This document shows, in pieces, positions 1-7,440 of a stretch of 64,000 nt of DNA. This stretch comes from Geodermatophilus poikilotrophus (GTDB lineage Bacteria > Actinomycetota > Actinomycetes > Mycobacteriales > Geodermatophilaceae), in assembly GCF_900111455.1 (NCBI RefSeq), contig NZ_FOIE01000007.1, positions 293,718-357,717 of the forward strand. Direction: 5' to 3'. The notes beneath the pieces are model-generated. The model saw only the letters and a list, made by a program, of their open reading frames with translations. It had not been told where the DNA came from and did no database searches. The translations under genes and the position numbers were made by a program. Positions within the stretch are counted from its first letter, which is position 1; each line of letters begins with the position of its first letter.

Positions 1-554
1 CCCTTGGCGGTGCGGCGCCCGACGCGGACCACCTCCCCGTCGGCGAGCACCACCTCCAGCCCGCGGACGAAGTCCGCCGTGACGCCGTACTTCACGCAGC
101 ACAGGCCGCCGGCGTTGGTGGCGAGGTTGCCGCCGATCGTCGACAGCTCCCAGGAGGAGGGGTCCGGCGGGTAGAACAGGCCGACCGCGGCCACGGCCCG
201 GGACAGGTCGGCGTTGACCACCCCCGGCTCGACGATCGCGACCTGGTCGACCTCGTCGATCTCCAGGATGCGGTCCATCCGCACCATCGAGACCAGCAGC
301 GCGCCGTCGACGGCGTTCGCAGCGCCCGACAGCCCGGTCCGGGCGCCCTGGGGCACGACCGGCACCCGGTGCCGGCTGGCCCAGCGCATCACGGCCTGCA
401 CCTCGGCCGTGGTCGTGGGCCGGACGACGCCCAGCGGACGCCCGGCGGCGCACGAGCTGGCGCTGTCGTGCCGGTAGGCGTCGCTCGTCGCCTCGTCGGT
501 GACGAGGGCGCCCTCGGGCAGCAGTGCCGCCAGCTCGGAGATCGGTGCTGTCAC
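1..554 (-). CDS. FAD-linked oxidase (GlcD/D-lactate dehydrogenase-like), N-terminal part, cut by the window edge
   Basis: Only the first 184 codons are in the window; the rest lies beyond base 1. The visible part reads as the FAD-binding (FAD_binding_4/VAO-type) domain of a GlcD-like 2-hydroxyacid oxidase, with a PQGARTGLSGAAN stretch near residues 68-80 and GGNLATNAGGL near 141-151, both typical of the flavin pocket. Such enzymes oxidise lactate, glycolate or similar hydroxy acids at the membrane or in the cytoplasm. The start is a GTG at 554, preceded by a purine-rich GGAAGGAAGAGG. It is the last visible gene of the leftward operon that begins with the GntR regulator, 55 bases after the DapA-family gene. 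The exact substrate cannot be read from the sequence. Confidence 0.8.
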   Translation of the reverse strand, partial: MTAPISELAALLPEGALVTDEATSDAYRHDSASSCAAGRPLGVVRPTTTAEVQAVMRWASRHRVPVVPQGARTGLSGAANAVDGALLVSMVRMDRILEIDEVDQVAIVEPGVVNADLSRAVAAVGLFYPPDPSSWELSTIGGNLATNAGGLCCVKYGVTADFVRGLEVVLADGEVVRVGRRTAK

Positions 555-609
555 GGTCGTGCCTCTTCCTTCCGCGGCGTCCGTGCCCCGACGGCCCGGG
601 GCGTCGTGG

Positions 610-1377
610 TCAGGCGCCGATCCGGGCGACGGCCGAGACGCCGAAGCGCGCGGCCACCATGTCCTTGATGCCCGCCGGGAAACCGACCATCGAGGCGCGG
701 TGCGGCGCGGCCAGCTCGACCTGCGCCTTGCCGTCCCCGGCGAAGGCGGCGGTGCAGCGCTCGGGCTCGGCGTTGGCCAGCACGAGGATCGCGCCGGTGG
801 CGCCGACCGCGCCGCCCATGGTCAGCACGGTCGTCGCACCCACGTAGATGTCGCGGTCGAAGACCTCGAGCTCGTCGAGGAGCCGGCCGGCATCGCCGGA
901 GGAGTCCTTGAGCCCGGTCACGGGCAGCTCCGGGAGCACCTCGACCGGGATGCCGGGGGAGGCGGCGAAGGGGAAGTGGTAGGCCAGCAGCGGCCGGTCG
1001 GCGGCGGCCTGCGCGACCCGCTCGTAGTAGGGCCGCGGGTCGGCCACCGCGGGCGGCGACAGCACCAGGGCGGCGTCGGCGCCGGCGTCGAAGGCCCGCG
1101 TGGTGAGGTCGGCGGCCTGGGCGCCCGTGGGTGCGCCGGTCCCGGCGAGCACCGGCACGTCCGCCGGCACGGCCCCCCGGACGGCGCTGATCAGCGCGCT
1201 GCGCTCGTCGGCGGACAGCGACATCGCCTCCCCGGTGGTGCCGGCGACCAGGACCGAGCGCATGCCCAGGTCCGTCAGCCGGACGGCGAGATCGGCGGTG
1301 GCGGTGGTGTCGAGGCGGCCGTCGTCGTCGAAGAGCGTGACGAGGGCGACGCCGACACCGGTGAACAGCGGGGGCAT
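610..1377 (-). CDS. DapA/dihydrodipicolinate synthase family lyase (aldolase), short form
   Basis: A 255-residue TIM-barrel protein of the DHDPS/N-acetylneuraminate lyase superfamily. GTTGE lies at residues 46-50, the conserved tyrosine at 133 (LAYHFP), and the Schiff-base lysine at 157 (GLKDSSGD). Family members cleave or condense pyruvate-type keto acids through an imine on that lysine. It is about 40 residues shorter than a typical DapA (about 295), mostly at the C-terminus. It sits in a catabolic operon rather than with lysine genes, so I infer a keto-acid aldolase or dehydratase in the local pathway, not lysine synthesis. The ATG has GAGAGGAACCCC just upstream. The next gene upstream ends 32 bases away. 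Confidence 0.8.
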   Translation of the reverse strand: MPPLFTGVGVALVTLFDDDGRLDTTATADLAVRLTDLGMRSVLVAGTTGEAMSLSADERSALISAVRGAVPADVPVLAGTGAPTGAQAADLTTRAFDAGADAALVLSPPAVADPRPYYERVAQAAADRPLLAYHFPFAASPGIPVEVLPELPVTGLKDSSGDAGRLLDELEVFDRDIYVGATTVLTMGGAVGATGAILVLANAEPERCTAAFAGDGKAQVELAAPHRASMVGFPAGIKDMVAARFGVSAVARIGA

Positions 1378-1409
1378 GGGGTTCCTCTCGGGAGTGGGGG
1401 AGGACCGGT

Positions 1410-2315
1410 TCAGCCGGCGACCGTGGCGGGGGCGGCGGCCAGCTCCGGGGCCAGTTCGGACAGCAGCCGCAGGACCAGTTCCGCGCGCCGCACGCGCTCG
1501 CGGCCCAGGTTCTGGGCCATCGCGCCGATGTGCGCCCCCACCGGGTAGATGTTGGGGGCGTTGCGCAGGCCGAGCTTGAGGTACACCGGGGCCGCCACGC
1601 GCACGACCTCGGGGACGTCGTAGAACCGGACGGCGCCGCCCTGGTCGTCGGGCACCTCGACGTACATGTCGATGGGCACCGTCGTCGCCGCCCGGATCTC
1701 GGCGATCTGCGCGACGGTCAGGTCCGTGGAGATGTTGAGGCTGGTCGCCCCGACCTCCTCGTACAGGGCGGCGGTCGGGCCGTTGGACAGCGGCATGAGC
1801 ACCGACGTCTTCAGCACGAGGTCCTCGGGCATCCGGCCGTCGCGCTTCATCCGGCCCAGCAGCGCGAGGACGCCGAGGTCACCGATCAGCAGGCTCCGGA
1901 CGCCGAGCCGCACCGCGCGCTCGGCGTCGCAGAGGGAGGCGGCCACGGCGGCGTTCCCGCGGGCGGCGGCGCCGACGGCCGCCGACACCTTGGTCTGGCC
2001 GCCGATGTCCCAGGAGCTGCGCGGACCGAGGAACAGGTTGACCTCGACGTCGTGCTCGGCGCCGAGGGCGACCATCCGCTCGATCTCGGCGTCGGTCAGC
2101 ATCATGACGCCGCTGCCCTGGGAGACGCGGTGCACCGGCACGCCCCGGCGGTCGGCCTCGTCGAGGACGGCCGCCATGACGTCCGGGCCCTCGCAGCTCG
2201 GGATCTCGATCCGGTAGCGCGAGCCGTCGGGGAACCGGCCGGCCGAGTCGGCGCCGTCGGTGAGCACCGGGTGGCCCAGGCCGGCACAGAGGCTGTGGAT
2301 GTGCTGCAGGGTCAT
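1410..2315 (-). CDS. U32-peptidase-like TIM-barrel protein
   Basis: A 301-residue protein that resembles the U32 'peptidase' family in its pattern of short beta-strands (RSLLIGDLGVLALL, GATSLNISTDLTV, PVYLKLGLR). I do not see the cysteine-rich C-terminal half of longer family members. Several U32 relatives are now known not to be proteases and act with Fe-S or hydroxylase systems, so the name carries little functional information. The ATG at 2315 overlaps the stop of the upstream MaoC gene by four bases (ATGA), which decides the start over a longer open frame reaching 2516 and indicates translational coupling. Its role is inferred only from its place in the acid-catabolism operon. A different TIM-barrel family is possible. 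Confidence 0.5.
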   Translation of the reverse strand: MTLQHIHSLCAGLGHPVLTDGADSAGRFPDGSRYRIEIPSCEGPDVMAAVLDEADRRGVPVHRVSQGSGVMMLTDAEIERMVALGAEHDVEVNLFLGPRSSWDIGGQTKVSAAVGAAARGNAAVAASLCDAERAVRLGVRSLLIGDLGVLALLGRMKRDGRMPEDLVLKTSVLMPLSNGPTAALYEEVGATSLNISTDLTVAQIAEIRAATTVPIDMYVEVPDDQGGAVRFYDVPEVVRVAAPVYLKLGLRNAPNIYPVGAHIGAMAQNLGRERVRRAELVLRLLSELAPELAAAPATVAG

Positions 2316-2716
2316 GACCGGCCCTCCGTGAGTGCGACCTCGGCCGTTCCGATGGTCGTCCGCGTCCCGTCCGCGCCCGCCGTCCAGACCTCGAGGACGA
2401 CGCGGTCGCCGTCCCGGCCGGTGACCCGGGCTCCGCAGCTGACCGGCTCGTCGCGGAAGTCCATGCCGCGGTAGCTCACGTCCAGGACGGTGATCCGGCC
2501 CCGGCCGGCGAACCACTCCTCGACCAGCCGGCCGAGCCAGGCGGTCTTGAGCAGCCCGTGCACCGCGAGCTCGCGGTGGCCGCGCTCCCGGGCGAAGGGG
2601 ATGTCGTAGTGCATCTCGTAGAAGTCACCACTGGCGCCGGCGTACTGCACGAGGGTCCGCAGCGAGGCGGTCTCGGTCCGGACGAGCTCGTCGGGCTGCT
2701 GGTCGGGAGCGCTCAT
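2312..2716 (-). CDS. MaoC-family hot-dog dehydratase
   Basis: A 134-residue single hot-dog domain. The segment GDFYEMHYDIPFARERG at about residues 30-46, followed by AVHGLLKTAWLG, matches the hydratase-2 motif of MaoC proteins, which hydrate or dehydrate enoyl/hydroxyacyl thioesters. It is translationally coupled to both neighbours: its ATG overlaps the stop of the upstream FAS1-type dehydratase (2713-2716), and its stop overlaps the start of the U32-like gene. The two adjacent small hot-dog proteins probably form one heterodimeric (R)-specific enoyl-CoA hydratase, as is common in actinobacteria. The substrate is unknown; the class III CoA-transferase in the divergent operon suggests a CoA thioester. 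Confidence 0.85.
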   Translation of the reverse strand: MSAPDQQPDELVRTETASLRTLVQYAGASGDFYEMHYDIPFARERGHRELAVHGLLKTAWLGRLVEEWFAGRGRITVLDVSYRGMDFRDEPVSCGARVTGRDGDRVVLEVWTAGADGTRTTIGTAEVALTEGRS

Positions 2717-3138
2717 CGCCGCACCCGCGTCCCGACGTGGCGGACCGCCAGCGTCCCGTCCGGCAGCCGGAACTCCGTGACGAAGGTGAGCAGGGCGAGG
2801 GTGCCCGACCGCCCGCTCTTCTCCTCCACCCCGGTGAAGGTCAGCTGCGAGGTCACCTCGTCGCCCAGCCGCAGCGGGCGGTGCACCTCGAACCGGTCGC
2901 CGCCGTTGATCCAGCCCAGGCCGTAGGCCAGCGCCTCCGGCATGGTCGGGGGCTCGGTCAGGAAGCAGGCGGTGAGCGTGACCGGCACCTCGGTGCCGTC
3001 CTCGTCCGCGCCGATGGCCCGCCGGTAGTCCCGGAGGTGGCGCCGTTCGACGACGTCGACGCGCTCCGGTCCGGTCCAGCCGACCGCCGCCTGCAGCGCC
3101 TCCAGCGGGGTGGTCCCCCCGTCAGGCGTGTCCGTCAC
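2713..3138 (-). CDS. MaoC-like dehydratase, FAS1-type N-terminal hot-dog domain
   Basis: A 141-residue protein. The GLGWINGGDRFEVHRPLRLGD region is typical of the MaoC_dehydrat_N (FAS1-like) hot-dog family, which usually supplies the non-catalytic half of an (R)-enoyl-CoA hydratase dimer. I placed the start at a GTG (3138) that overlaps the end of the GntR gene by 17 bases, because the residues upstream of it (arginine-rich, no family similarity) lie inside the regulator's reading frame. A GGAGG lies about 12 bases upstream. It pairs with the following MaoC gene by a four-base overlap. Function is inferred from the pair and from the neighbouring CoA-transferase. Confidence 0.75.
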   Translation of the reverse strand: MTDTPDGGTTPLEALQAAVGWTGPERVDVVERRHLRDYRRAIGADEDGTEVPVTLTACFLTEPPTMPEALAYGLGWINGGDRFEVHRPLRLGDEVTSQLTFTGVEEKSGRSGTLALLTFVTEFRLPDGTLAVRHVGTRVRR

Positions 3139-3892
3139 GCCGCACCGCCTCCTCTTCCTCACGGATCCGGGCGAACCACGCACGGGACTCGGGCGAGTGC
3201 CCTTCGGCGTCGTCCTCGATGCTCAGCAGGAACGTCCGCTGGCCGTGGTGGGCCAGCGTGTGCGCCATGCCCTCGACGTCGCCGGCCTCGACGAGGTCCA
3301 TGAGCGGCCGGTGGCGGGCGGCGTCCTGGCGGGCGGTCTCGATCCCGGCACGGGCCCGGCGGTTCATGGCCATGCACATGCGCAGCTGCAGCGACAGCGA
3401 CCGGTAGACGTCCTCGAGCCGCCGGTGCCCGGCCAGTCCGACGATCGCCAGGTGGAAGGCGAAGCTGCTCGCCACCACCCGCGGTGCGCCCTCCTCCGCG
3501 GCAGCGGCCTCGAGGTCGGCGAACGCCTGCCGCAGGCGGTCCAGCCGCTCCTGCGACCGGACGGGGACCCCCAGCCGGACGGCGATCTGCTCGATCTCCT
3601 CGCGCAGCGACACGATCTCGTAGATGTCGTGCGGCGTGACCGGTGCGACGACGGCGCCCTTGCGGGGCGTCTGCACGATGAGCCCCTCCTGCTCGAGCAC
3701 CCGCATCGCCTCGCGCAGCGGAGGGCGGCTCACGCCCAGCTCCTCGGTCAGCCGGTTCTCGACCACCCGGTCCCCGGGCCTCAGGTGGCCGCTGAGGACC
3801 ATCTCGCGGAGCGCCTCGGCGGCCAGGGCCGACATGCTCGGGGGTGCCGCGATGCGGCGCGCGGAGGACACGGGGTCCGGCACTGCCGTCAC
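3122..3892 (-). CDS. GntR-family (FCD/VanR type) transcriptional regulator
   Basis: A 256-residue regulator. The winged helix-turn-helix spans roughly residues 20-85, with the GntR signature LTEELGVSRPPLREAMRVLE, and is followed by an all-helical FCD ligand domain (EEIEQIAVRLG, then RHRPLMDLVEAGDVEGMAHTL). FCD regulators usually bind carboxylic acids through a metal-histidine site, which suits a locus with a tricarboxylate-type transporter. The GTG at 3892 follows GGGAGGAA at a normal distance; the longer open frame upstream of it is non-coding. It is the first gene of the leftward operon and divergent to the CoA-transferase operon, so it probably controls both from the 3893-4076 region. Confidence 0.9.
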   Translation of the reverse strand: MTAVPDPVSSARRIAAPPSMSALAAEALREMVLSGHLRPGDRVVENRLTEELGVSRPPLREAMRVLEQEGLIVQTPRKGAVVAPVTPHDIYEIVSLREEIEQIAVRLGVPVRSQERLDRLRQAFADLEAAAAEEGAPRVVASSFAFHLAIVGLAGHRRLEDVYRSLSLQLRMCMAMNRRARAGIETARQDAARHRPLMDLVEAGDVEGMAHTLAHHGQRTFLLSIEDDAEGHSPESRAWFARIREEEEAVRRDGHA

Positions 3893-3983
3893 GGTGTTCC
3901 TCCCTTCCTGGTCCCGGAGTGGTGCCGCTGCGCTGCGGTTCCTCGGTGTCGACGTGCCTTCGTAACGGTTGTGCCTGTGAGGC

Positions 3984-4013
3984 TTGTCATATCCGTCTGC
4001 CTTTTGTAGACAG
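3984..4013 (+). promoter_or_regulatory. Candidate promoter with overlapping GntR operator
   Basis: Reading rightward, TTGTCA (3984-3989) and TAGACA (4007-4012) are separated by exactly 17 bases, a plausible sigma-70 type promoter for the CoA-transferase operon. The TTGTAGACAG at 4004-4013, with its TGT-nn-ACA core, overlaps the -10 and resembles GntR-family operators. GTCT at 3995-3998 and AGAC at 4008-4011 give a wider imperfect dyad. Repressor binding here would block the polymerase. This is inference from pattern and position between the divergent regulator and its likely target. Confidence 0.4.
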
Positions 4014-4076
4014 TAGTCCATCCGCTGTGAGGTGCACCACCTCCGGCACCGCGAAATCTCGGAACGGAGGCTGCTG

Positions 4077-5342
4077 ATGGCGGTCGAACCGACAGGCCCG
4101 CTGGGCGGCGTCACGGTGCTCGAGGTGGGCGCCTTCATGGCCGCCCCCTTCGCCACGATGCAGCTCGCCGACCTCGGTGCCCGGGTCCTCAAGGTCGAGA
4201 ACCCGACCGGCGGCGACCCGGTCCGGGCGACCGGCCCCTTCCTGGACGGCGAGAGCTCGCCGTTCGTGCGGCTCAACCGGAACAAGGAGTCGGTGGCCCT
4301 CGACCTGAAGTCCCCCGAGGGCAAGGAGGCGTTCCTGCGGCTGGCCGCGCGCGCCGACGTGCTGGTGGAGAACCTGCGGCCCGGCGCGATGCGCGGGCTC
4401 GGCTTCGGCTACGAGGCGATCCGCGAGGTCAACCCCCGGATCGTCTACGCCTCGGCGTCCGGCTGGGGCCAGGACGGCCCGCTGGCCATGCTGCCGGGCC
4501 TCGACATCATGGCCCAGGCGCGCGGCGGGCTGATGAGCATCACCGGCACGCCGGACGGCGACCCGGTCAAGATCGGCGTCCCGATCTGCGACCTGGTCTG
4601 CGCCCTGTACGTCGCGCTCGGGGTGACCGCCGCCCTCAAGGAGCGCGACCGCTCCGGCGAGGGCCAGTACCTGGACGTGTCCCTGCTGGAGAGCGGCGTC
4701 TCGTTCGCCATCTGGGAGGCCGGCAAGTACTTCGCGACCGGTGAGGTGGGTCGCCCGCTGGGGTCGGCGCACCAGAGCACGGCGCCCTACCAGGCGGTGC
4801 GGACCGCCGACGGCCACGTCACGGTCGGCGCCGTCACCCCGAAGACGTGGAAGGGGCTGTGCACGGCCCTGGGGCTCGAGGAGCTGCTCGACGACGAGCG
4901 CTACCAGGAGGCCTCCGCGCGGCACGGCCACCGGGACACCCTCATCCCGGCGATCGAGGCGGTCACCACCACCCGGACCACCGCCGAGGTGGTGTCCGCG
5001 CTCGACGAGGCGGGCGTGCCGTGCGCCCCGATCGCCGACTACGGCCAGGTCTTCACCGACGACCACCTGGACCAGCGGGGCTACTTCTGGGACGCCCCCC
5101 ACCCGACCCTCGGCCCGGTCCGCCAGCTCGGATCGCCGATGCGCCTGTCGCGCACCCCCGCCCGTCAGGACGGCGCCGGTCCCCAGCTGGGGACCGGGAC
5201 CCGCGCGGCCCTGGAGTGGGCGGGGATCCCGCCCACCGAGATCGACGCGCTCATCGAGTCCGGGGTCGCCGCCGACCCGGCCCACACCGTGGCGGCCACC
5301 CCCGACGTCACCCCGCTCCCCGCCGACGACCGACCCCTCTGA
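4077..5342 (+). CDS. Class III (CaiB/BaiF) acyl-CoA transferase
   Basis: A 421-residue protein with the family's opening (LEVGAFMAAPFATMQLADLG), the RNKESVALDLK segment and VYASASGWGQDGP. The aspartate at residue 143 (GLDIMAQARGG) is the likely covalent catalytic residue. These enzymes move CoA between carboxylic acids without ATP. The start at 4077 (MAVEPTG) is preceded by GGAGG and fits the family N-terminus; an earlier ATG at 4032 adds an unrelated leader. It opens the operon that continues with a thioesterase and the TctCBA transporter, so it probably activates the imported acid. Length is normal. Confidence 0.92.
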   Translation: MAVEPTGPLGGVTVLEVGAFMAAPFATMQLADLGARVLKVENPTGGDPVRATGPFLDGESSPFVRLNRNKESVALDLKSPEGKEAFLRLAARADVLVENLRPGAMRGLGFGYEAIREVNPRIVYASASGWGQDGPLAMLPGLDIMAQARGGLMSITGTPDGDPVKIGVPICDLVCALYVALGVTAALKERDRSGEGQYLDVSLLESGVSFAIWEAGKYFATGEVGRPLGSAHQSTAPYQAVRTADGHVTVGAVTPKTWKGLCTALGLEELLDDERYQEASARHGHRDTLIPAIEAVTTTRTTAEVVSALDEAGVPCAPIADYGQVFTDDHLDQRGYFWDAPHPTLGPVRQLGSPMRLSRTPARQDGAGPQLGTGTRAALEWAGIPPTEIDALIESGVAADPAHTVAATPDVTPLPADDRPL

Positions 5343-5353
5343 GGAGCCCTCCC

Positions 5354-5749
5354 ATGACCAGCACACTCGCACCCGGTGTCCAGGGCGTCCTGGAGCGCAC
5401 CGTCGAGGTCGAGCACTGCACCCGCCGCGGTGGGTACGACATCTTCTCGACGCCCAACCTGGTCCTCCTGCTGGAGGAGGCCGCGATCGAGGGCCTGGCC
5501 CCGCACCTGCGGGACGACCAGGCCAGCGTGGGCAGCAAGGTCGACGTCGCGCACATCGCCCCGACGCTGCGGGGCCAGACCGTGCGGGCGACCGCCACCG
5601 TGACCGAGGTCGACCGTCGCCGCGTCCTGTTCGACATCCGCGTCGAGGACGACGCGGAACTGATCGGCCACGGCACGCACGAACGGTTCGTCGTCGACCT
5701 GCCCTCGTTCGAGGGCCGGCTCGCCGCCAAGGCCGAGCAGCTCCGGTGA
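5354..5749 (+). CDS. Hot-dog thioesterase, fluoroacetyl-CoA thioesterase (FlK)-like
   Basis: A 131-residue hot-dog protein. The order TPNLVLLLEEAA (about 28-39), VDVAHIAPT (about 58-66) and GHGTHERFVV (about 104-113) follows the FlK/thioesterase family layout, with the threonine, glutamate and histidine positions filled. Such proteins hydrolyse small or toxic acyl-CoAs. The ATG is 11 bases after the CoA-transferase stop, with GAGGAGCC between as ribosome binding site. In this operon it may release a dead-end or over-accumulated CoA ester; resistance to an inhibitory acyl-CoA is an alternative that the sequence cannot settle. Confidence 0.75.
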   Translation: MTSTLAPGVQGVLERTVEVEHCTRRGGYDIFSTPNLVLLLEEAAIEGLAPHLRDDQASVGSKVDVAHIAPTLRGQTVRATATVTEVDRRRVLFDIRVEDDAELIGHGTHERFVVDLPSFEGRLAAKAEQLR

Positions 5750-5790
5750 TCCCGCGCCACCCGATCCGCCCCAACCGACGAGGAGTTCCT

Positions 5791-6777
5791 GTGAAGCGCA
5801 CGCGTTCGGCCGTCCTGGCCACGACCTCGGTCCTGGCCCTGTCCCTCGCCGCCTGCGGCGGTGGCGAGTCCGCCGGTGGCTCGTCGGCCGGCGGCGGTGG
5901 GTTCACGCCGCGCGGCGACGTCACGATGATCGTGCCGTTCGGCGCCGGAGGCGGCAGCGACCTCGCGGGCCGCGCGACCGCCACCATGATCGAGGCCGCG
6001 AACGGGGACGTGAACGTCAACGTGGAGAACCGCGAGGGTGGCTCCGGTGCCGTCGGCTACTCGAACTTCCTCGGTCAGGCCGGCGACGCGGAGACCCTGC
6101 TCGCCACCGAGACGGCGCTGCTGGCCCTGCCGATCAGCGGTGACGTCGAGTTCGACTACACCGACTTCACGCCGATCATGAAGCTGGGCGACGACTACAC
6201 CCTCATGATCGTCAGTGCCGACAGCCCCTACCAGACCTGCCCCGACGTCGTCGAGGCGGCCAAGGCCGAGCGGATCACCGCCGGCATCAGCGGCATCACC
6301 GGGCTGGACAACATCGTCTTCACGCTCACCGAGCAGCAGACCGGCGTCGAGTTCGACCGGGTGCCCTTCGAGTCCGGCGGCGAGCTGACCGCCGCCCTGC
6401 TCGGCGGCCAGATCGACATCGCCTCGCTCAACCCGGGCGAGATCATCGGTCAGCTGGAGGCCGGCGAGGTCAAGGCGCTGTGCGCCTTCTCCGAGGAGCG
6501 CTACGCCGACTACGCGGAGCTGGCCGACATCCAGACGGCCAAGGAGCAGGGCATCGACGTCGCCTTCGCCCAGTTCCGCGGCGTGCTCGCGCCCGGCGGC
6601 ATCGACGAGGCAGCCCGCCAGTTCTGGATCGAGACCATGCAGGCCGCCGTCGAGACCGACGAGTACCAGAAGTACATCGAGGAGAACTACCTGCAGGCCA
6701 ACACCGCTGCCGGAGACGAGTTCGTCGAGTACCTCGAGGGCAACAACCAGCTGCTGAAGCAGGTCCTGGGCGGATGA
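5791..6777 (+). CDS. tctC: TctC-type substrate-binding lipoprotein of a tripartite tricarboxylate transporter
   Basis: A 328-residue extracytoplasmic binding protein. It has a lipoprotein signal with the lipobox ending LAAC at Cys22 and a glycine/serine spacer to about residue 38. The bug/TctC fold follows, with IVPFGAGGGSDLAGR near 48-62 and a domain-crossover region around GLDNIVF. It would bind a carboxylate outside the membrane and hand it to TctAB. The GTG start follows GAGGAGTTCCT. Its stop overlaps the tctB start by four bases. The ligand is unknown; the local CoA-transferase and dehydratases suggest a branched or hydroxylated organic acid. Confidence 0.92.
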   Translation: MKRTRSAVLATTSVLALSLAACGGGESAGGSSAGGGGFTPRGDVTMIVPFGAGGGSDLAGRATATMIEAANGDVNVNVENREGGSGAVGYSNFLGQAGDAETLLATETALLALPISGDVEFDYTDFTPIMKLGDDYTLMIVSADSPYQTCPDVVEAAKAERITAGISGITGLDNIVFTLTEQQTGVEFDRVPFESGGELTAALLGGQIDIASLNPGEIIGQLEAGEVKALCAFSEERYADYAELADIQTAKEQGIDVAFAQFRGVLAPGGIDEAARQFWIETMQAAVETDEYQKYIEENYLQANTAAGDEFVEYLEGNNQLLKQVLGG

Positions 6778-7439
6778 CCGCGCCAGCGGCCCGGCGGGGC
6801 ATCGCGGTCGAGCAGGCCGTCGTGTACGGCCTGCTCACCGCCCTCGGCCTCGGCGCACTCGTCATGGCGCTCGACTACGGGCTCTTCCTCGAGGAGTCCC
6901 GCGTCGGGCCCGGCCTCGTGCCCGCTGTGGTCGGCGGCCTGACCGCGCTCATCGCCGGCTGGGAGCTCATCGCGACCCTGCGCGGCCACCGGACCCCGCA
7001 CGACCAGGGGCTGGCCGAGGTCGTCGCCGCCGCTGCCGTGGACGCCCCCCGGGGCGGCGCCTCGTCGCAGAGCGCCGCCCCGGGGGGTCCCCCCTCCGGC
7101 AGCTCGGGGTCCATGTCCCCGGACGGCGGCCCGGTCCAGATCCTCGGCTCCGGCCCGGGTCCGGACGACGTGGACATCTTCGGGCGCACGCCCGAGGACC
7201 GGAGCCGCCAGCTGTGGACGGTCAGCGCCGCGCTCGTCGTGGCGGCCCTGCTCGTCCCGCTGCTCGGGCTCCTCGGCTCGCTCTTCGTCCTGTCGGTGTT
7301 CGTCTCCGCGGTGGTGGAGCGGCGCGGCTGGGTGCCCTCCCTCGTCGTGTCGTTCCTGGCGGTCGCCGCCGTCTACGGCGTCTTCGTCGGGTTCCTGGGC
7401 GTGCCGCTGCCCACCGGGCTGATCGGCATCGGGGGCTGA
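6774..7439 (+). CDS. tctB: TctB-type small membrane subunit with an inserted linker
   Basis: A 221-residue membrane protein. Two hydrophobic segments near residues 17-35 and 40-65 and two to three more near 148-215 match the four-helix TctB family, the small subunit that pairs with TctA. Between the halves lies a linker of about 60 residues rich in Gly, Ser, Pro and Asp, longer than usual for TctB. Its DNA carries a 16-base perfect inverted repeat (7045-7060 with 7072-7087), suggesting an insertion into a tolerant cytoplasmic loop. It overlaps tctC by ATGA and ends one base before the tctA GTG. Confidence 0.85.
   Translation: MTAPAARRGIAVEQAVVYGLLTALGLGALVMALDYGLFLEESRVGPGLVPAVVGGLTALIAGWELIATLRGHRTPHDQGLAEVVAAAAVDAPRGGASSQSAAPGGPPSGSSGSMSPDGGPVQILGSGPGPDDVDIFGRTPEDRSRQLWTVSAALVVAALLVPLLGLLGSLFVLSVFVSAVVERRGWVPSLVVSFLAVAAVYGVFVGFLGVPLPTGLIGIGG
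7045..7087. repeat. Perfect 16-bp inverted repeat inside tctB
   Basis: CCCCCCGGGGCGGCGC at 7045-7060 is matched exactly by its reverse complement at 7072-7087, with an 11-base loop. The repeat lies in frame within the unusual Gly/Ser/Pro linker of TctB. It looks like a small palindromic element that landed in a coding region without breaking the frame, but a locally evolved low-complexity stretch cannot be excluded. Confidence 0.7.
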
Positions 7440-7440
7440 C

